Below, one piece after another: positions 41,764 to 50,951 of a stretch of 64,000 nt of DNA; within the stretch, counting starts at the first letter, position 1, and each line of letters opens with the position of its first letter. Under the pieces are notes generated by a model. The model was not told the origin of the DNA. It did not search any database and was given only the letters and a program-made list of their open reading frames with translations. Source of the stretch: Enteractinococcus fodinae (lineage in GTDB: Bacteria > Actinomycetota > Actinomycetes > Actinomycetales > Micrococcaceae); NCBI RefSeq assembly GCF_031458395.1, contig NZ_JAVDYJ010000001.1, forward strand, positions 620,001 through 684,000, given 5' to 3'. The position numbers and the translations under genes are program-made.

Positions 41764-42497
41764 GGTCGGTTGGGCTCCGTGGCCGCAGGTGAGACGGCGT
41801 CGTAGATGAGCAGGTTGCGCCAGGGATGCTGGGCATGGACGCGCCAGCCAGCAGGTGCCACAGCGTGAAGTTCCAGGGCGGTATAGCTGCGCCGGATGGA
41901 GGTCAGACCATCTTCACGAATAAACGACCCCCGGAAGAACGGCCGGGTGCCCACCGAGAACAGCGTATAGGCGATGCGACTGCGCCGAATATCGCTGTGC
42001 ACAACACGGCTCTTTGCTAATTGTTCAGAGTCGTGGAGAAGGCTCTGAAAGTCGGTGGCTGTGAGGTGATGCAACAGGTGGTTGGAGATCACCACATCAA
42101 AGCTGCGGCCCTGGGACACGAGTTCTGAACTCAACGCCGGACAGAATTCCATATCGACTGACGGGTGGTGGCGCATGGCCCACGCGTAGGCTCGCTGATC
42201 CGGATCGGCGGCGGTGATCTTCAACCTGAACCCGTCACGGTGTGCCCAGCGGGCAATTGCCCGGGTGACGTCTGCACCCCCGGCGCCAATGTCCAACAGG
42301 GTGTTCAGCCGATCGTGACGCAACACCGGGCGCACGTGGTGGCGATAGGCCTGCTGCCAACCGGCCACCAGCCGATTGACGGTCTCAAACTGTGCATAGG
42401 TGCGGTGCAGCGCGGCTATATCGCACTGCGGGTCATCCATGCGTTCTGTCGCCTCATGATCCCGATGGGCGAGGTCTCGCAACAGCGGAAACCTCAC
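41760..42497 (-). CDS. Class I SAM-dependent methyltransferase
   Basis: A 245-residue methyltransferase. Motif I is LLDIGAGGADVTRAIARWA, motif II the acidic ITAADPDQRAYAWA, and VVISNHLLHHL is the post-II strand. The GTG at 42497 is chosen because GGGGAG lies six bases upstream and it overlaps the polyketide synthase stop by four bases (GTGA). Sandwiched between a type III synthase and a hydroxylase, it probably O- or C-methylates the ring product. Confidence 0.87.
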   Translation of the reverse strand: MRFPLLRDLAHRDHEATERMDDPQCDIAALHRTYAQFETVNRLVAGWQQAYRHHVRPVLRHDRLNTLLDIGAGGADVTRAIARWAHRDGFRLKITAADPDQRAYAWAMRHHPSVDMEFCPALSSELVSQGRSFDVVISNHLLHHLTATDFQSLLHDSEQLAKSRVVHSDIRRSRIAYTLFSVGTRPFFRGSFIREDGLTSIRRSYTALELHAVAPAGWRVHAQHPWRNLLIYDAVSPAATEPNRP

Positions 42498-43636
42498 GAA
42501 TTTCTCCCCACGGTCGTGAACAGGCCGGTTTCCACGGTCAGGCCCGGCCCGAAGGCCATACTGCACACCCGTTCTCCCGCCTTAGAGTCTGGGTCATCCA
42601 AGATCGTTTTGAGGACGAACATGACGGTGGCACTGCTCATATTGCCGTAGTGCTGCAGGACATCGCGTGAGGGCTCCAGTTGGGCGGGGTCCAGCTCAAG
42701 CTTGGCTTCGACTTTATCGAGGATGCTGCGCCCGCCGGGGTGGATCGCCCAGTGCTCGATATCGCGATATTGACGATCCGTCAGCGACGCATCGTGTGCC
42801 AGTAGGGGTGCGAGTGCGTCGACAATGTGGGCGTCAATAATCTTTGGCACATAGGTTCCCAAGACCATTTCGAACCCGTTGTCACCGATGTTCCAGGCCA
42901 TGGCTTCTTCCCCGACGGGAGTCAGTACGGTTTCAAAATGATCTAGCTGTAGCGCACGCCCACCATCGTGGTCACGGCCGGTAATGACGGCAGCTGCGGC
43001 ACCGTCGCCAAATAGTGAGGAACCCAGGATCGTGTCGGGATCATCTGAGACGCGCACGTGAATACTGCACAGCTCGACGCTCACCACCAGCACGACGGCG
43101 TCTGGGTTCGCATCACAGATCGTCTTGGCCTGGCGCATGGCGGGAAATGCCGCATAGCAGCCCATGAATCCCAGATGGCAACGCTGCACAGCAGGATCCA
43201 GGTCCAGGCCGCGGACGATGAGGTAGTCCGGGCCGGGGGAGAAGAACCCGGTGCACGACACGGTGATGACATGGGTGACGTCGGTTTTGTCGATACCGTC
43301 GGCTGATGCCAGGGCTGCCGCAGCGGCATCGACGTACAGGCGCGAAGCTTCTTGCACGTAAATCTCGTTCCGTGCCCCCGTGGTGGGGTTCAGAATCTGC
43401 CGGGTTGCGGCATCAAAAAATTGTGGGGTGTTTGAGCCGTCGGCATCGGCTGAGAGATCCATTTCGGTTACGGCACTGTGGCGGCGTTCGATGCCGGAAG
43501 AGTCGAACGCTGCTCCCACCAGGCGAGTCGCCAGTCGGCTCATCCCGGGCTGGGACGCGAAAACCTCACGAACTTGGTCTTGATGCAACACGGTGTCGGG
43601 GACGGCAACTTCTAAGGATCTCAGCGTAACGGGCAT
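42494..43636 (-). CDS. Type III polyketide synthase (chalcone synthase-like)
   Basis: A 380-residue thiolase-fold enzyme with the full catalytic triad: Cys160 in LGFMGCYAAF, His299 in HWAIHPGGRSILD and Asn332 in HYGNMSSATV. SCTGFFSPGPDYLIVRGLDL and SSLFGDGAAAAVITG are also typical. It condenses an acyl-CoA starter with malonyl-CoA to a pyrone or resorcinol; the starter cannot be read with certainty. First gene of an operon coupled by 4-base overlaps. No clear ribosome binding site precedes its ATG. Confidence 0.92.
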   Translation of the reverse strand: MPVTLRSLEVAVPDTVLHQDQVREVFASQPGMSRLATRLVGAAFDSSGIERRHSAVTEMDLSADADGSNTPQFFDAATRQILNPTTGARNEIYVQEASRLYVDAAAAALASADGIDKTDVTHVITVSCTGFFSPGPDYLIVRGLDLDPAVQRCHLGFMGCYAAFPAMRQAKTICDANPDAVVLVVSVELCSIHVRVSDDPDTILGSSLFGDGAAAAVITGRDHDGGRALQLDHFETVLTPVGEEAMAWNIGDNGFEMVLGTYVPKIIDAHIVDALAPLLAHDASLTDRQYRDIEHWAIHPGGRSILDKVEAKLELDPAQLEPSRDVLQHYGNMSSATVMFVLKTILDDPDSKAGERVCSMAFGPGLTVETGLFTTVGRNS

Positions 43637-43695
43637 GGTTCATTGTCTCAGTGGCCCCAGACACGCTGCAAGACAACACCGGCGCCCGATCTCGG

Positions 43696-44169
43696 CTAGA
43701 ACACGGAGTAGGCGGCACCCCAGGAAGCGGCGAGCTCTTCCAGGTCGCGGGACTCCGGGTGATCGAGGCTAGCGGCGTCGCCATCTTCTGCGACCTCAGT
43801 GATGTCCATGATCAGCCAATTGGTATTGTGCACCAGCGGGATGGACCCGCCCTGAACCGTAGCCATCATGTTCTGAATTTCGGTGATGACGGTGGGATCT
43901 TCGGAATGTGCCAAGATGATGCTGTCGCCGCAGGTGTGACCGTAGAAAAAATCCTGTTCATGGTTCGGAAGGGTAAACCCGTAATGGTCGCTTGAGGGTT
44001 CAGGGCAGGAGAGCTCATCGTCGACGGCCTCGTATAAGGCCTCAAGATCTTCAAAGGTTACCGGTTCAATTTTGCCGACCTCGTCGGACATCCCGGTACA
44101 ACCGGTGAGCACGAGCGTCGCGAGAGCGATCAGGAGGCTTCCTTGGGACAAGAGCTTGGGTTGTGTCAC
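43696..44169 (-). CDS. Lipoprotein of unknown function
   Basis: A 157-residue secreted lipoprotein. The signal LLIALATLVLTGC ends in a lipobox at Cys24. The mature part is acidic and holds two cysteines (SCPEPSSDHYGF and GHTCGDSIIL) likely to form a disulfide, then ITEIQNMMATVQGGSIPLVHNTNWLI. The GTG start at 44169 has AGGAGG six bases upstream. It is 24 bases from the next upstream lipoprotein gene and probably co-transcribed with it. Confidence 0.75.
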   Translation of the reverse strand: MTQPKLLSQGSLLIALATLVLTGCTGMSDEVGKIEPVTFEDLEALYEAVDDELSCPEPSSDHYGFTLPNHEQDFFYGHTCGDSIILAHSEDPTVITEIQNMMATVQGGSIPLVHNTNWLIMDITEVAEDGDAASLDHPESRDLEELAASWGAAYSVF

Positions 44170-44193
44170 TGGTATCCTCCTGCTCCTTCCGTG

Positions 44194-44766
44194 CTATCTG
44201 CCGACCCGGCGAAGTGCAATATCGGTGTCGTTTGCTACGGTTCCTTCGAGCTCGACCTGGGCTGCCGGATCCGTCAACACGACCACATAGTCGCTGGCGC
44301 GGTGCCAGCCGTCGGCATCTTGGAGCGCTGTGGCAGCGGGAACCAGGAACGCGTGCACTGCCCCGCCGGTGGATCCGACCCGCACGCTGACGGTCGGTTC
44401 GGTGGGATCGTAGGGATCAGTTGAACAGGACGCCCCTGCGACCTCGAGTTCGTGTGCTGCAATGATCAGACACACCACCTGTGCTGTCTCCTCGACTTCT
44501 GAGGGGCCCAAGGTGGCATAGAACTCGGTGTCGTTATGCGTCCCAACCCACCGAACCTCCTCGGCCGGTAGGTCCATGTCCTGGGCCAGATCCTCACTGT
44601 GGGCCATCTCCGGGACGTCTTGATCAGTCGCTGGCTCGGTGAACACCGGGTAATCGTCCACGGCTGTGCGATCCGGGGATGCAGCACAAGACGTCAACAC
44701 CACTAGGCAAGCCCCCATGATGGCAGGGACGAAGCCTGGGGCTGAGTTGAGGGAATGACGGGCCAT
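44194..44766 (-). CDS. Lipoprotein of unknown function
   Basis: A 190-residue lipoprotein. The signal PAIMGACLVVLTSC ends in a lipobox. The mature domain has an acidic, Pro-rich linker and then WVGTHNDTEFYATLGPSE, CLIIAAHELEVAGASC with a probable disulfide, and DYVVVLTDPAAQVELEGTVAN. The start at 44766 is backed by TAGGGT seven bases upstream. No family is recognised. It forms a two-gene unit with the lipoprotein at 43696. Confidence 0.75.
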   Translation of the reverse strand: MARHSLNSAPGFVPAIMGACLVVLTSCAASPDRTAVDDYPVFTEPATDQDVPEMAHSEDLAQDMDLPAEEVRWVGTHNDTEFYATLGPSEVEETAQVVCLIIAAHELEVAGASCSTDPYDPTEPTVSVRVGSTGGAVHAFLVPAATALQDADGWHRASDYVVVLTDPAAQVELEGTVANDTDIALRRVGR

Positions 44767-44773
44767 ACTGTCG

Positions 44774-44779
44774 ACCCTA
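44774..44779 (-). promoter_or_regulatory. Candidate leaderless -10 (TAGGGT)
   Basis: TAGGGT on the minus strand is followed by seven bases and the ATG at 44766 of the lipoprotein gene. Confidence 0.55.
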
Positions 44780-44829
44780 GTCACTTGGGTGGAGGGCGTC
44801 ACTACTCCACACTTGGCGCGCTGGCGAAA

Positions 44830-46449
44830 TTATGCACGACCCTTCCAGGTGGGTGCTGCCGCGACGAGTTGTTGCGTATAAGGATGGGCTGGACGGTGGA
44901 GAATTTGATCGGCGGTGCCGGTCTCGACCAGCTGACCCTCGGTCATCACCGCAATGTGATCCGACATGTGCTCGACCACCGCCAGGTCATGAGTGATAAA
45001 CAGGTAACTGGTGTCGGTTTCGAGTTGCAGTCGATCCAGTAAGTCCAGCACCGTCGCCTGCACTGAGACATCAAGGGCGGAGACCGGTTCATCCAAAATC
45101 AGCACATCGGGCGCTGGCGCCAGCGCACGGGCGATCGCTAGCCGCTGACGTTGGCCTCCGGACAGCTCCCGCGGGTTGCGAGACAATACAGTCGAGTCCA
45201 GTTCCACCATGTCCAGCAGCTCGATGGCACGCGGCCGATAGGTTCGTGAACGTGAGGTCTCGCCACCCGATAACGCATTGATCAGCACCTGGGAGACCGA
45301 GTAGCGCGGGTCAAACGAGGCCAACGGATCCTGGTAGATCGCACCCAGCCGGTTGCGCAGCTTCCGTCGCTCGGATTCTTTGGCCGGGGCGAACTGTTGG
45401 CCGAAAATTTTCACCGTGCCGGTATCGGGTGCGGTCAATCCCAGCATCATGCGAGCAGTCGTGGTTTTCCCAGACCCGGATTCTCCCACCAGGCCCAGGG
45501 TGGTGCCGCGCGGAATGGCCAGTGAAACGTCCACCACGGCAGCGTGCTCCGCAAAGGCTTTTGACAACCCGGTCACCTCGACCGCCAGCTCGTCTGATAC
45601 CTGCCTAGAATGCTGGGCCGGTCGCGTTCGGGGCGCAGGGACATCGCTGGTGCCGCGGGTCAGCGGCGTGAAACGCGGGACACCGCTGGGTATCGCGGCA
45701 AGTAATTGTTTGGTGTAGTCATGCTCCGGAGCGTGCAGAATTTGGGCGGTGGGACCCGATTCGACAATTTCACCGGAGCGCATCACGATGACCTCATCGG
45801 CGACCTGAGCAATCTGGGCCAGATCATGCGAGATGACAGCCAAGGCAATGCCCTGTTGCGTCAGAGCTGCCAGTTCGTCCAAGACCAGCCGGGTCAATCT
45901 GGTGTCCAGGGCCGTCGTGGCTTCATCAGCGACCACCACCGTAGGATTCCGAATCATGGCTTGTGCGATGAGCGCTCGTTGACGCATCCCACCGGACAGC
46001 TGCGGGCTGCGTTGGTTGGCCCGCAGCTCGGGGTTGGGCATTTCGACTTCTCGAAGCGCTTCGATCGCGGCCTGTTTGCGCCGTGTGCTCGAGCCCGGCA
46101 GTACATCGGCAATCTCGCGGTGTATCGGACGCAGCGGATCCAAACTGTTGAGGGCATCCTGCATAATCATCGCGACCTGGCTGCCACGAAGAGCGCGCCA
46201 CTGGTTTTCGGGCAGGTCTCGTGCATCGGTGCCCAAAATGTTCAGCGTATCAGCGGTGACGGTGCCACCGGTGAGCCCTAAGAGGGCGCGTGCGGTGACG
46301 GATTTACCAGACCCTGATTCGCCTACGATCCCCAACGCTTTGCCCGGCGTCAGCGTCAGCGACACGTTCTTGACGGCTTCAATAACCGTCCGCTGGGGGC
46401 CCGGGAAGGTCACCGAGAGGTTTTTGATATCGACAGCTGGTTGGGTCAT
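44830..46449 (-). CDS. ABC transporter ATPase with two fused nucleotide-binding domains (peptide/nickel type)
   Basis: A 539-residue protein carrying both ATPases of a family-5 importer in one chain. Each half has a P-loop GESGSGKS (near residues 44 and 325) and a signature motif, LSGGMRQRALIA in the first and LSGGQRQRLAIA in the second, with Walker B VVADEAT and LILDEPVSAL. The ATG at 46449 has GGAGG upstream and overlaps the permease stop by four bases. The longer in-frame N-terminal extension is rejected. Confidence 0.93.
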   Translation of the reverse strand: MTQPAVDIKNLSVTFPGPQRTVIEAVKNVSLTLTPGKALGIVGESGSGKSVTARALLGLTGGTVTADTLNILGTDARDLPENQWRALRGSQVAMIMQDALNSLDPLRPIHREIADVLPGSSTRRKQAAIEALREVEMPNPELRANQRSPQLSGGMRQRALIAQAMIRNPTVVVADEATTALDTRLTRLVLDELAALTQQGIALAVISHDLAQIAQVADEVIVMRSGEIVESGPTAQILHAPEHDYTKQLLAAIPSGVPRFTPLTRGTSDVPAPRTRPAQHSRQVSDELAVEVTGLSKAFAEHAAVVDVSLAIPRGTTLGLVGESGSGKTTTARMMLGLTAPDTGTVKIFGQQFAPAKESERRKLRNRLGAIYQDPLASFDPRYSVSQVLINALSGGETSRSRTYRPRAIELLDMVELDSTVLSRNPRELSGGQRQRLAIARALAPAPDVLILDEPVSALDVSVQATVLDLLDRLQLETDTSYLFITHDLAVVEHMSDHIAVMTEGQLVETGTADQILHRPAHPYTQQLVAAAPTWKGRA

Positions 46450-47237
46450 GAGCTCCTCCGGGTTGCCGAGCGTCCCAGTAGCGTGGCCCCGGCGGCAACG
46501 CCCACGATGGCCAGCCCCGGGAACACGGTTAGCCACCACGCGAAGTGTAAATAGGTGCGGCCCGAGGCAAGCATCGCGCCCCATTCGGGTGCCGGTGGGG
46601 GAGTGCCCAACCCCAGAAACGACAGTGCAGAGGCCCAGATGACCGCCTGTCCGATCCCTAGGGTAATGAGTGCCAACAGGGTGGTTAGCGTATTGGGGAT
46701 CAGATGGTTGCGCACTTTATGCCAGGTCGAATGGCCCAGCACGGTCGCGGCATCAAACATTTCGGAATTGACCAAGGTGCGCAGATGGGTCCGGATCAAC
46801 CGCGAGTATCCCGGCGCGGTGGACAGCCCAACGGCGATAATGGCCGGAGTGGTTCCGGGGCCGGTGAAGGCAATAATAATCAGGGCCATCAGTAGGGTCG
46901 GGATCGCATAGAGGACCTCGAGCGCTCGCAGAATCACGGCATCGATCCAGCGCGGACCAAAGGCCGTGATGACCCCCAGGACCACGGCAATTCCCATGCC
47001 CAGCGCGGTTGCCGCAAGCCCGATCGTCAGCGAGTCAGACGTGCCGTGGATGACCCGCGTGTACACATCACGACCAGACTCATCGGTACCGAAGGGGTGT
47101 TGGAATGATGGTGCTTGGAAAGCTTCGGCTGGGCTGACCGCAAGCGGGCTGCCAGGCGCCAGAAGTGATGGAAACAGGGCTGCGACGAGAATCAACCCGA
47201 CGAAGATCGACGCAACGATTTTTGCGATACGGCTCAT
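46446..47237 (-). CDS. ABC transporter permease (DppC type)
   Basis: A 263-residue inner-membrane permease. The N-terminal FQHPFGTDESGRDVYTRVIHGTSDSL is the DppC/OppC signature, and the coupling segment DAATVLGHSTWHKVRNHLIPN gives the EAA-like loop that contacts the ATPase. About six hydrophobic segments. It overlaps neighbours on both sides by four bases, so the four-gene importer is a single operon. Confidence 0.92.
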   Translation of the reverse strand: MSRIAKIVASIFVGLILVAALFPSLLAPGSPLAVSPAEAFQAPSFQHPFGTDESGRDVYTRVIHGTSDSLTIGLAATALGMGIAVVLGVITAFGPRWIDAVILRALEVLYAIPTLLMALIIIAFTGPGTTPAIIAVGLSTAPGYSRLIRTHLRTLVNSEMFDAATVLGHSTWHKVRNHLIPNTLTTLLALITLGIGQAVIWASALSFLGLGTPPPAPEWGAMLASGRTYLHFAWWLTVFPGLAIVGVAAGATLLGRSATRRSS

Positions 47238-48175
47238 TGGTCATCACCTCGAGCTGCCGCCGGGTTAATGAAGGCCTCAATCGCTTCGACGATCAACATC
47301 ACGACCATGTAGATCAGTGCGGAAAACAACGCGATGCCGGTGACCATTGGCATGTCCCTGGCCAGGACCGCACCCAGCAGGGAGCGACCCAGCCCAGGAC
47401 GGGCGAAGACCTCTTCGACCACCACGGCCCCCGAGATGGAAGCGGCCACCGCCCACCCGGTGAGGTTCAGTGCCGGTAGTGCTGCGTGGCGAAAACCGTG
47501 CCGGAAAAAGACCTGCCCCTCGGAAGCGCCCCGGGCTCGGGCTGCCAGCGCAAACGGTGAGCTCATGGCAGTCATTAGGCTGTCTCGCATGAGTTGGGCC
47601 AGAAACCCAGACAGCGGAACGGCCAGGGTAACGGCCGGCAAAATGATCCCGCGGACCGTTCCGGTATCAACCGCCGGAAGCCACCCCAACCAGGTCGAGA
47701 AAATAATAATGAGCATCGCCCCGAGCCAGAAGTGTGGGACGGCTGCTGCCACGACCTCGATGATCGTCCCCATAACCCGACCGAGCCGTGAGGCTCGGGC
47801 TGCGATGGCGGCCATCACAAAGGGGATGACCCACGCTAAGACCAAAGCGATCAGCGTCAGCTGCAGGGTAGCGGGCAAGACTTCGGCCATGATCTGAGCC
47901 ACGGGCCGATGCTGAGCGTACGAGGTGCCCAAATCGCCGGTGGCAAGTTGCCCGAGATAGAGCCCATATTGGACCAGGATGGGCTCGTTGAGATGGTACT
48001 GCTCGCGGGCCGCCTCCAGGGCTTCAGCCGAAGCCTGGGAGCCGGGTCCTCCCATGATTGCTTCGGCTGGGTCACCCGGGATCAGCCGGATGGCAATGAA
48101 AATGACGGTGGCCACCAGCCACAGCAAAATGACTGCGGCACCGACCCGGCGGGCCAACCTGGTAATAATATGCAT
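47234..48175 (-). CDS. ABC transporter permease (DppB type)
   Basis: A 313-residue permease beginning ITRLARRVGAAVILLWLVATVIFIAIRLIPGDPAEAIMG, the DppB/OppB N terminus. YGLYLGQLATGDLGTS and the EAA loop ARARGASEGQVFFRHGFRHAALPAL are characteristic. It follows the binding-protein gene by three bases and overlaps the DppC-type gene by four. Confidence 0.93.
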   Translation of the reverse strand: MHIITRLARRVGAAVILLWLVATVIFIAIRLIPGDPAEAIMGGPGSQASAEALEAAREQYHLNEPILVQYGLYLGQLATGDLGTSYAQHRPVAQIMAEVLPATLQLTLIALVLAWVIPFVMAAIAARASRLGRVMGTIIEVVAAAVPHFWLGAMLIIIFSTWLGWLPAVDTGTVRGIILPAVTLAVPLSGFLAQLMRDSLMTAMSSPFALAARARGASEGQVFFRHGFRHAALPALNLTGWAVAASISGAVVVEEVFARPGLGRSLLGAVLARDMPMVTGIALFSALIYMVVMLIVEAIEAFINPAAARGDDQ

Positions 48176-48178
48176 CCG

Positions 48179-49831
48179 TTATTGCTGGTTGAGCCAGACG
48201 TTGTCGTATTTCGGAGCGGCGATTGCAGATGTATCGCCCATGTTTTGCACGTCTTCGGCGTAGAGGAAGTGATTTTGCTGATCGTAGAGAGGTAGGACGT
48301 AGTAGTCCTCTAGGACGATCTGCTGCGCCTGTTCATAGAGTTCGGCGCGTTCAGCATCATCGGTGGTCTCTTCGGCTTCCATCAAGATCTCATCCAGTTC
48401 CGGGATGTTGACCTGGGCATTGTTTGCAAAATAGCCGGATGGGGCTGGTTCGATCGAATCCGAGTGATACAGGATTCGCAGCACGGAGGGCCCCACCTTG
48501 GTGTAGGGGGCTGATACGAGGTTGTAGTTGTGTTCGGCAAGGGCGGCATACCAGCTGGACAGATCCAGCAGGTTGATTTGCATGTCGAACCCGACCTCGG
48601 ATGCTTGAGCTTGGAATTGTTCAAATAATGATTGTTCAGCGGGTACTGACTGGTTTGTGGAGACCGGCATGACAATTTCGAGGCGTTCGCCGTCTTTCAT
48701 TCGGATGCCGTCATCGTCGCGTTCAGTCCAGCCGGCTTCATCCAGCAGCTCGTTGGCTTCGTCGATGTCTTGGGTGAACAACGACTCATCGGAGTATCCC
48801 AGGGGTTCGACCGAGGACAGCAACGAGTGCGAACGTTCTGCGGTGTCGAAGAATAACGCGTCGACACCGCCATCGACGTCAACGGCGCGGATGAACGCTT
48901 CTCGGACCAGCGCGTCATCGAAGGGGGCCTGCGAGGAGTTCAGTTCGATCCGGTTCGACGCACCGGGACGTGGCGAATCCAAGTGGCCAAGACTGGTATC
49001 CTCAGCCGACTGAATCGTGTCTGGCTGCGCATTGTCGATGACATGGACTTCGCCCGACTGCAATGCCGCATAGCGGGTGGCAGCTTCCGGGATCATCCGC
49101 CACGTGATGCCATCCAAATAGGCCACAGCGTCCTCGTCGTCAGTATCGACCGGCGAGACGTACTCCTCGTTGCGAACCAAGTTGATCTGTTGCTCACGAT
49201 CCCACGATTCCACTTGAAACGGGCCGGTGCCAACTGGTGAGGCACAATTTTCTTGCACATCGCGGTCAAGTGCTTCAGGCGACTGGATCGCGGTCCAATG
49301 CATCGATAGCGACTCTTCCAACGCATTATCCGGGGCACTCAAATGTAGATCCGCGGTCAATTCATCGATGATTTCGACTTCTTCGACTTTTTCGACCGCT
49401 AGAAAACCAGTGGAAGAGGCGGTATCTGGATCTTGGAGGTGCTCGACGTTGGCTTTAATGGCTTCCGACGTCAGCGGTGTGCCGTCATGGAAGGTGATGC
49501 CCTCGGTCACGCTAATGGTGTGCGTCAAGCCGTCGTCAGACACTTCGGAAGTCTCGGCCAACCAGGGGACGGTTTCGCCATCCTCGTTTTTGGTGAACAG
49601 AGTTTCCAGATATTGGGTAGCAATAAGCCCCTGTGGGTAGTTACCCCCGTAGTGCGGGTCTAAACAATCTGGTTCGGCGTCACCGGAAGCATAAATCAGC
49701 GTGCCACCGGCCTGGGGTTCCCCGGTGGTTTCGTTCTGTTCCGCGTCGGGGCTGCCACAACCTGCGAGTACTAAGCCACCTATTGCGGCGGTAGCCAAGA
49801 TCTTGAAATGTGAGGATGAGTATTTTGCCAT
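48179..49831 (-). CDS. ABC transporter substrate-binding lipoprotein, family 5
   Basis: A 550-residue solute-binding lipoprotein. The signal ILATAAIGGLVLAGC ends at a lipobox, followed by an Asn/Glu/Gly linker. LTHTISVTEGITFHDGTPLTSEAIKANVEH and ASPVGTGPFQVESWD are family-5 signatures. Substrates of this family are peptides, nickel or opines; none can be chosen from sequence. First gene of the importer operon, with a leaderless -10 seven bases upstream of the ATG. Confidence 0.92.
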   Translation of the reverse strand: MAKYSSSHFKILATAAIGGLVLAGCGSPDAEQNETTGEPQAGGTLIYASGDAEPDCLDPHYGGNYPQGLIATQYLETLFTKNEDGETVPWLAETSEVSDDGLTHTISVTEGITFHDGTPLTSEAIKANVEHLQDPDTASSTGFLAVEKVEEVEIIDELTADLHLSAPDNALEESLSMHWTAIQSPEALDRDVQENCASPVGTGPFQVESWDREQQINLVRNEEYVSPVDTDDEDAVAYLDGITWRMIPEAATRYAALQSGEVHVIDNAQPDTIQSAEDTSLGHLDSPRPGASNRIELNSSQAPFDDALVREAFIRAVDVDGGVDALFFDTAERSHSLLSSVEPLGYSDESLFTQDIDEANELLDEAGWTERDDDGIRMKDGERLEIVMPVSTNQSVPAEQSLFEQFQAQASEVGFDMQINLLDLSSWYAALAEHNYNLVSAPYTKVGPSVLRILYHSDSIEPAPSGYFANNAQVNIPELDEILMEAEETTDDAERAELYEQAQQIVLEDYYVLPLYDQQNHFLYAEDVQNMGDTSAIAAPKYDNVWLNQQ

Positions 49832-49838
49832 AGCGATT

Positions 49839-49844
49839 ACTCTA
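49839..49844 (-). promoter_or_regulatory. Candidate leaderless -10 (TAGAGT)
   Basis: TAGAGT on the minus strand is followed by seven bases and the ATG at 49831, the first gene of the ABC importer operon. Confidence 0.55.
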
Positions 49845-50045
49845 CGGCCAGCGGCCCCGATGGGCCGCTGTAGAAGTCACATACTGTTCAAGGTTCGGCA
49901 GGAACGAAATTGATCCAGCAGCGTTACAACCAGCGAGCTTGCATCGGTTATGAGGGGGAGAACTGGCTGGTGAGCTCTTGTCACTCCACGTTGGCACGCG
50001 TAGCGTCGAAAAAACCTGAACCAATACATGTTTTAGGAGGATCGT

Positions 50046-50324
50046 ATGCCATCCGAAAGCCATACCACCACCGACCACGATGAGATCCGCAAATGGGCAG
50101 AACAGCACGGCGGCCAACCCGCTGTGGTACGCGGGACTGATTCCTCAAACACCAGCGGCATCCTGCGGATTGATTTCCCAGGCGGAGCCGGTGAAGACGA
50201 ACTCAAACCCATCGAGTGGGACGACTGGTTCGAACGGTTCGAAAAGGAAAACCTCGCCTTCCTCTATCAGTCCGAAAAGGCTGATGGCAGTCACAGCACA
50301 TTCTTCAAACTCGTCTCGCGATAG
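50046..50324 (+). CDS. Small conserved protein (about 90-residue family often mislabelled as a branching enzyme)
   Basis: A 92-residue protein with the pattern TTTDHDEIRKWAEQHGG, GILRIDFPGG, IEWDDWFERFEKENLAFLYQ and FFKLVSR. I recall a widespread small family with this order that databases often call 1,4-alpha-glucan branching enzyme, without evidence for such activity. AGGAGG lies five bases before the start. It is a single-gene unit ending at the hairpin at 50343. Confidence 0.78.
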   Translation: MPSESHTTTDHDEIRKWAEQHGGQPAVVRGTDSSNTSGILRIDFPGGAGEDELKPIEWDDWFERFEKENLAFLYQSEKADGSHSTFFKLVSR

Positions 50325-50342
50325 TCGCTAAACATCGCACAC

Positions 50343-50379
50343 TCACCCAGCCGCTTTCCACTCGTTAGCGGCTGGGTGA
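50343..50379 (+). terminator. Terminator-like hairpin
   Basis: A perfect 13-base-pair stem (TCACCCAGCCGCT with AGCGGCTGGGTGA) closes an 11-base loop 18 bases after the small gene at 50046. No T run follows. Confidence 0.65.
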
Positions 50380-50452
50380 ATCGTGATGTAGGAACTGGTT
50401 GTAGCGCGGCTCGTTTCGTTAGAGACGCGACGGCTGGTGAAAGGAAGCAGCC

Positions 50453-50947
50453 ATGGCCCGATTCATTACCATCACGTTGGAACAGCGAGCGGTCAGCTGT
50501 CGAGCGCGACTGCTCGATGATCAGGCGCCGGGGACCTGCCAGGCCGTGTGGGATGCGCTGCCGGTGACCGGGGATGCGGTGCACGCGAAGTTTGCGCGCA
50601 ATGAGGTCTACGCTCTGCTGCCTCGCATTACGGCAGCACCCCGACGAGAGAACCCCACCGTGACACCTATCCCCGGAGATGTGTGCCTGTTCGACTTCGA
50701 ACCCTGGGAAATTAGCAATCCCGCCTTTGGGTACGAACCAGGGTCAGCGGCCTACGCCGAGCAGGGCGCCACCGACCTGGCGTTATTTTATGGCCGGAAC
50801 AACCTGTTGATCAACGGGGATGTCGGCTGGGTGCCAGGCAATGTTTTTGGCGCCGTGGTCGAAGGCTTCGATGCGATGGCGGCGGCCTGTAATGATCTAT
50901 GGCGTCATGGTTTCGCCGGCGAACGGCTCACCTTCGCCCGTGCATGA
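50453..50947 (+). CDS. DUF3830 family protein (cyclophilin-like fold)
   Basis: A 164-residue protein matching the DUF3830 pattern: FITITLEQRAVSCRARLLDDQAPGTCQAVWDALPV at the start, VHAKFARNEVYALLP, ENPTVTPIPGDVCLFDF and a mid NLLINGDVGWVPGNVFGAV. Function is unknown, but in my recollection it neighbours amidases and racemase-like enzymes, as here. GGAAG lies before the ATG. It converges with the amidase gene with four bases between stops. Confidence 0.83.
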   Translation: MARFITITLEQRAVSCRARLLDDQAPGTCQAVWDALPVTGDAVHAKFARNEVYALLPRITAAPRRENPTVTPIPGDVCLFDFEPWEISNPAFGYEPGSAAYAEQGATDLALFYGRNNLLINGDVGWVPGNVFGAVVEGFDAMAAACNDLWRHGFAGERLTFARA

Positions 50948-50951
50948 AGCT

